DNA from: Isoetes taiwanensis
Lineage: Eukaryota; Streptophyta; Lycopodiopsida; Isoetales; Isoetaceae
NCBI GenBank assembly: GCA_021234155.1
Contig: JAJEKV010000035.1
Coordinates: 806,001-870,000 of the forward strand
Direction: 5' to 3'
DNA: 64,000 bases
Shown here: positions 59,990-64,000 of the stretch, in pieces
Layout of the letters: each line of letters opens with the position of its first letter
How positions within the stretch are numbered: position 1 is the stretch's first letter
Notes under the pieces: generated by a model
The model's input: the letters and a program-made list of their open reading frames with translations, nothing else
Databases searched by the model: none
What the model was told of the DNA's origin: nothing
Translations under genes and position numbers: made by a program

Positions 59990-62900
59990 AATGTCTTGGT
60001 TCTTTGCTTCTAACTTCGGCTAAGGTTGGAGTCCTCATTGCTTGGAAACCTTCACTTAATGTTTCCTTTACTCAAGTACCACCTGATTTGGGCCGGTGGA
60101 TAATAGTCAAATGGATGGATAAGAGGCAAGAGTGGGGGATTGTGAATGTGTATGCACCTAATCAGCCCGTCAAGGAGGAGGCTCTCTGTGGGCCACTTTA
60201 CGGACTAAGATTATCTTGGCTTTCGGTCATAATGTAGCATGGCTACTAGTTGGTGATTTTTAATATGGTTGAGTTTTGAAGCGAATAGGTGTGGTAGAGG
60301 TACACAAATTGTCGGGGGTTTGAGCGTAGCGGTGGAGGCATCTTGTCTTTGGGGCTGCAGAATGGTAGAGGTTTGTGGAGACCCGGTCTTTTACGTGGTG
60401 TAATGGCTACGAATTTGGACCCGGCGAGAGCTTACGCTTCGACGCGATCGTGGGTATTATAATGTAATAGCTGCTGGCTTGCTGGATAACTTGCAAAGGA
60501 CAAATATGTTGGATAGTTCCATATCGATCCGCGATCGCAATGGCTTTCGATTCTGGTGCCCTTGCATAGACGAGCTACAAGAACCTATTTCAAGCTTAAC
60601 ACTCGATATTTGTCAGACCCTGAGTTTACTGATGGCTGGAGGCATGCCTGGTCCTCTATATTTTCTCGTCTTCGAGGTATATCTGGGGTTGTTGACGCTT
60701 TGGCAGCAGTTAAATCCTTTGCTAAGCAGTGGGGACGTAGGAAGGCTCAGGCAACTAGAGGCCGGATACTAGCTTTGTATATGGAGCTTCAAATGTGTCG
60801 TTCACAAGCCCCTTCATCAGGTATTCGAGAGAGAGAGTTATTGGCATAAATAAGAAACGTTAATCTATACACGCAACTCAAGCTCGCGTTAAGGCCAATT
60901 TGGATTGGTTTAAATTGGGAGATACGTGCTCTCACTTGTTCTTTAGAATGGCAAGGAGAAGACATGTGTCAAGCTCCATATCTTCGCTACTTCTACCTGA
61001 TGGCTCTGAAATTTCTGATGCTGCACAGTTGAAGCAGTTTCCTTTTTATCATTCTTCTGCTTTTTTTGCTGACCAGTCTTTGCCCTTCCAAGAGGACATG
61101 CAGGAGGCAGTTTTATATAAGATCTATCCTATTATTTCTCCACAGCATCGTATTCAGTTGGAATCAAGTATTACTGTCGATGACTTGCATTCTGTTGTAG
61201 ACTCTTTAAAGAAGAATAACTGCCTAGGCTTGGATGGTTTTCCTGCAGAGTTTTTCCAAGCTTATTGGAATTGGCTTGATGATGATGTCTTCAATGCTTT
61301 CTCCGAGTTTCGCCAGTTCAGGAGCTTGGATAAGATCATCAACACTGGTTGCATTTCCCTTATTCCTAAGTGCAAAGAGCCTAAAACCATCTCGGATTAG
61401 CGCCCTATAACTTTGCTATTTACGGTGTACAAGATCTTTGCTAAGGCCTTGGCAGAGAAAGTGAGGGGTATCTTGGCAGAATCTATCTCCTTCACACAAT
61501 AAGGATTTTTACCTAAGCGTTGTATTCGTGATAATGTGGACGCGACTTATGAGGGGATGTATTGGGCGCGGCTAAAGGGTCAGCATCGTATATCTCAAAT
61601 TGGATTTTGCTAAAGCCTATGACAGTATAGATTGGAATTTCCTACAAAAATGCCTTCTGGCATTGGGATTTGGAGAGTTGTTTACCAGAGATCTTATGAA
61701 CCTCTATCTTTCTGCTCCGTCTACTGTGCTTTTTCAGGGAGAACCATCGGCTGTGTTTCCTGTTGGTAGAGAGTTCGACAAGGATGTCCCCTTGCCCCGT
61801 TATTATTCACTATTGTTGCAGAGGTATTGTTCCAACTATCCTCTTCGGCTACTTAAGATGGCGTAGTTCAGAGATTGACTATGGAGGATGGTTCTCAAGA
61901 AGTGTGTAATCAGTATGCCAATGATACATTTCTCTTTCTAGTAGCTAAGGATGATAATCTTAAGAATGCTAAGCTTTTGCTGGACTCTTTCTCCCTGGCA
62001 TCAGGCATTTTTGTTGGGTGGCTAAAGTGCTCTGCTTTATGGACCTTGGATGTGGATGTTCCTCCCTGTGTTTATGAGTATCCGTGGAAAGTGCTTCCTC
62101 AAGGGAAGGCCACTAAACTCTTGAGAATTCTTGTCGGTATACATATCTCTACGCCGGATGCATGGGATGTTATAAGGCTGCATGGCGTCTTTTGGTAGAA
62201 TCTGACTAAGCTTTCTCGGCAAGGAGGATAGTAGTCGCTAAGAAGTTCTCGGCCAATACTCATGTGTATATGGCATCTCTTTGTGCTTGCCTCACAAGCG
62301 AAGTTTCAAGAGGTTATGCATAATTGTTAAGTAACTTCATTTGGCAGTCTTTGAGACAAGTGTAGTTGTGAAGGTTGCTTGGTCCACATGTATCAAACTA
62401 AGATTATTTGGATGTCTTGGTATGATTGACTTTCATTCTGAGTAAAATTATGATATCTAAGTTCATTTGTAGCTACTTGGCCGGGCATGGTACATTCACG
62501 GAATGAGATTGGTTCATAAGCACTTAGGCGATGTATTCGTTTTGGGGAAGCTGGCACTTAAGGGCGATTCTTCCTTGGTGTCTCTTTTATCAGCTTCATC
62601 CATATCCGAAAGCTTCCCCCTTCTTGAAGGGACTGCTTGATTCTTGGGAGACAGTTCGTGTGCTATTTAAGATTAATCCAGGTGTGTGTCCACAAGTAGG
62701 TTCTCTGTGTTGGTGGATTCCTCTGGATAATCACATGCCTTTGTGTGCTACTGTACATCCATTTACTCAGTGGCGTTGGAGGCTTGCTGGTATTCTCACA
62801 GTTGGTGCTTGGCATGAGGCTGGACACTTGTTGACTTGGGATGCTTTTTAGACTAAGTTTATGCTATCTCGATGGGACAGAGCTCTGTGGCAAAAGTTGG

Positions 62901-63610
62901 CTGACTTTTTGCCAGACGCTCCTTCACAATCAGTTGATGTGCCTTTTTGGACTGGTCCCCAAATTGTTAATGCACACCGTCTTGTGCATTTGTTATATCA
63001 AAAGCTGGTTGATGTTGACATTGTTCCCCCTCGGGCTGGTTGGCAGCTCCGCATTCCCCCTCCTTAGTGGAAGCGTATGTGGTCCTGGGTCTGGAATAAA
63101 TTGCTTTATCCCAAAGTTTCTACCTTATGGTGACAACTCCTTCACAGATGTCTGCGGGTTAATGTGCTGGTTCATAAGTTTTATCCCCGCATTTCAGAAC
63201 TCTACCCACTGTGTAAGCGACAAGTTGAGAGTCTCGAGCACTGCTTCTTTCTATGTGACCAAGTTCAACTAGTTTGGTCATGGTTACTATCTCTCTTTCA
63301 TGTGGCCTTGACTAGCCAGCAGGTGCTTCTCGCCATTTATCCTTCCACTTGTAACAGCTTGCAGCAACAGGCTTTCCACTTAGCTTCAGGCTAGTTGTTG
63401 TGGTCTGTTTGGAAAAGAAGGTGGTTGACATGTGTATCTTCAAAGGCTTATCAATTAGTGTCGACCTTCTTCGCGAGGCGCAAGACAGATTGGCGAAGGC
63501 ATACCTATGTTCTCAGCTTGCTCCTGAGAAAAAACGTTTGATTTTTGAGGAATATCTGGGTATCTTATCTTATGCATAGACAGGTGGCTGCACTCAGTGG
63601 ATTATCTTTG
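59990..63610 (+). pseudogene. L1-type LINE ORF2 (endonuclease-RT), copy B, dead
   Basis: Domains in order: AP-endonuclease pieces 'VGVLIAWKPS' and 'WGIVNVYAPN' (60,004-60,165) and 'WLLVGDF' (about 60,240); linker; RT with 'KKNNCLGLDGFPAEFFQAYW' and 'TGCISLIPKCKEP' (61,208-61,385), 'DFAKAYDSIDWNFLQK' (61,603-61,650) and catalytic box 'QYANDTFLFL' (61,911-61,940). The C-terminal zinc-finger region has 'LCKRQVESLEHCFFLC' (about 63,205-63,252). Nick-and-prime reverse transcription is its expected job. It is inactive: the catalytic box is YAND instead of YADD, stops TAG (61,398-61,400) and TAA (61,500-61,502) lie in conserved RT blocks, and frames shift several times. Confidence 0.8.
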
Positions 63611-64000
63611 TCTGGTGAGATTTTATCCTTGTCTCTTCATGTATGTGTGTACTTCTTCTGGAATATTGAATAAGAGTTTGTCTATTAGTGGGGTGGCAAC
63701 ATTGTTGATAAATAGCATTATTAGAAAGTTCGTAAGTGCATGCTTGCAACTATGTCTAAGTCAATAACAATAGTCCTTAGAAGTTTGGACCTTCTTAAAT
63801 AGCTAATTAATGTTGCAAATATTTGGTCTTAGACACCATTATTCAACTCAAAGCATTTGCTAACGTAGATTAGCAAACACACAAATTTAGCTTGATTCTT
63901 TCTAAAAATCCTCTCTTTAAGCTTTTTGACTACACTAAGACAATCATCCCGGCCAATGGTGTTATATGTGAAGGATGGCACACATAGCATCAAGATTACT
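63611..64000. other. LINE 3' flank, copy B
   Basis: Non-coding, matching 18,570-18,942. No poly(A) or tail repeat is visible at the LINE 3' end. Confidence 0.5.

Larger units (their letters stand above)
45518..64000 (+). repeat. segmental duplication, copy B (runs off the window)
   Basis: Collinear with 412-18,942. Homology begins near 45,518 at 'agataatacatgtt' and is still running at the last base. Unique DNA precedes it. In the YR-element part copy B has the more damaged-looking sequence; in the terpene synthase and LINE parts copy A does. Confidence 0.9.

Noticed and set aside
1-64000. CRISPR array, rRNA genes, bacterial operons
   Set aside because: No regularly spaced repeats, rRNA-like segments or prokaryotic gene organisation; all signs are of plant nuclear DNA.

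Overview
The window is nuclear DNA from a land plant, most likely a non-seed vascular plant (fern or lycophyte). Two things point there. One is a microbial-type terpene synthase-like (MTPSL) gene, a class known from ferns, lycophytes, bryophytes and some algae but not from seed plants. The other is an A-type (CYP71-clan) cytochrome P450 relic with the intron position conserved in that group. Most of the window is transposon-derived, and no gene in it has an uninterrupted full-length reading frame.

Layout. Bases 412-18,942 and 45,518-64,000 are two copies, in the same orientation, of one segment of at least 18.5 kb, separated by about 26.6 kb of unrelated DNA. Each copy carries, left to right: (i) a minus-strand tyrosine-recombinase (DIRS/PAT-type) retroelement of about 5 kb, with a gag-like zinc-knuckle protein, a stub of reverse transcriptase and a tyrosine recombinase, between 127-bp direct repeats holding a TATA box and leader that stop exactly at the first ATG; (ii) a plus-strand MTPSL terpene synthase gene with its own TATA box; (iii) a non-coding LTR retrotransposon (LARD-like) with an initiator-tRNA-Met primer site and a dimeric tRNA-like insert; (iv) a dead plus-strand L1-type LINE.

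The spacer (18,943-45,517) holds a relic LINE tail with an (ATTCT)n end, diverged tandem repeats, the broken P450 (24,660-26,225), a minus-strand L1-type LINE with poly(A) and a clear 15-bp target-site duplication (27,970-31,974), an inverted-repeat element (about 35,140-35,760), a second LINE lineage with a YVDD reverse transcriptase and an (ATTCT)n tail (37,752-40,360), a small TIR element (about 43,340-43,775) and more degenerate tandem repeats.

The two copies are identical over long stretches yet disagree densely elsewhere, and most disagreements sit at CAG/CTG triplets, becoming CGG/CCG/CG or losing a base. This looks more like base-calling error at CHG-methylated sites than biological divergence. 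Many frameshifts here, including those in the P450, the LINEs and copy-specific breaks in the terpene synthase, may therefore be artefacts. Breaks shared by both copies are more likely to be real. The terpene synthase and P450 could belong to one terpenoid pathway, but proximity is the only evidence.
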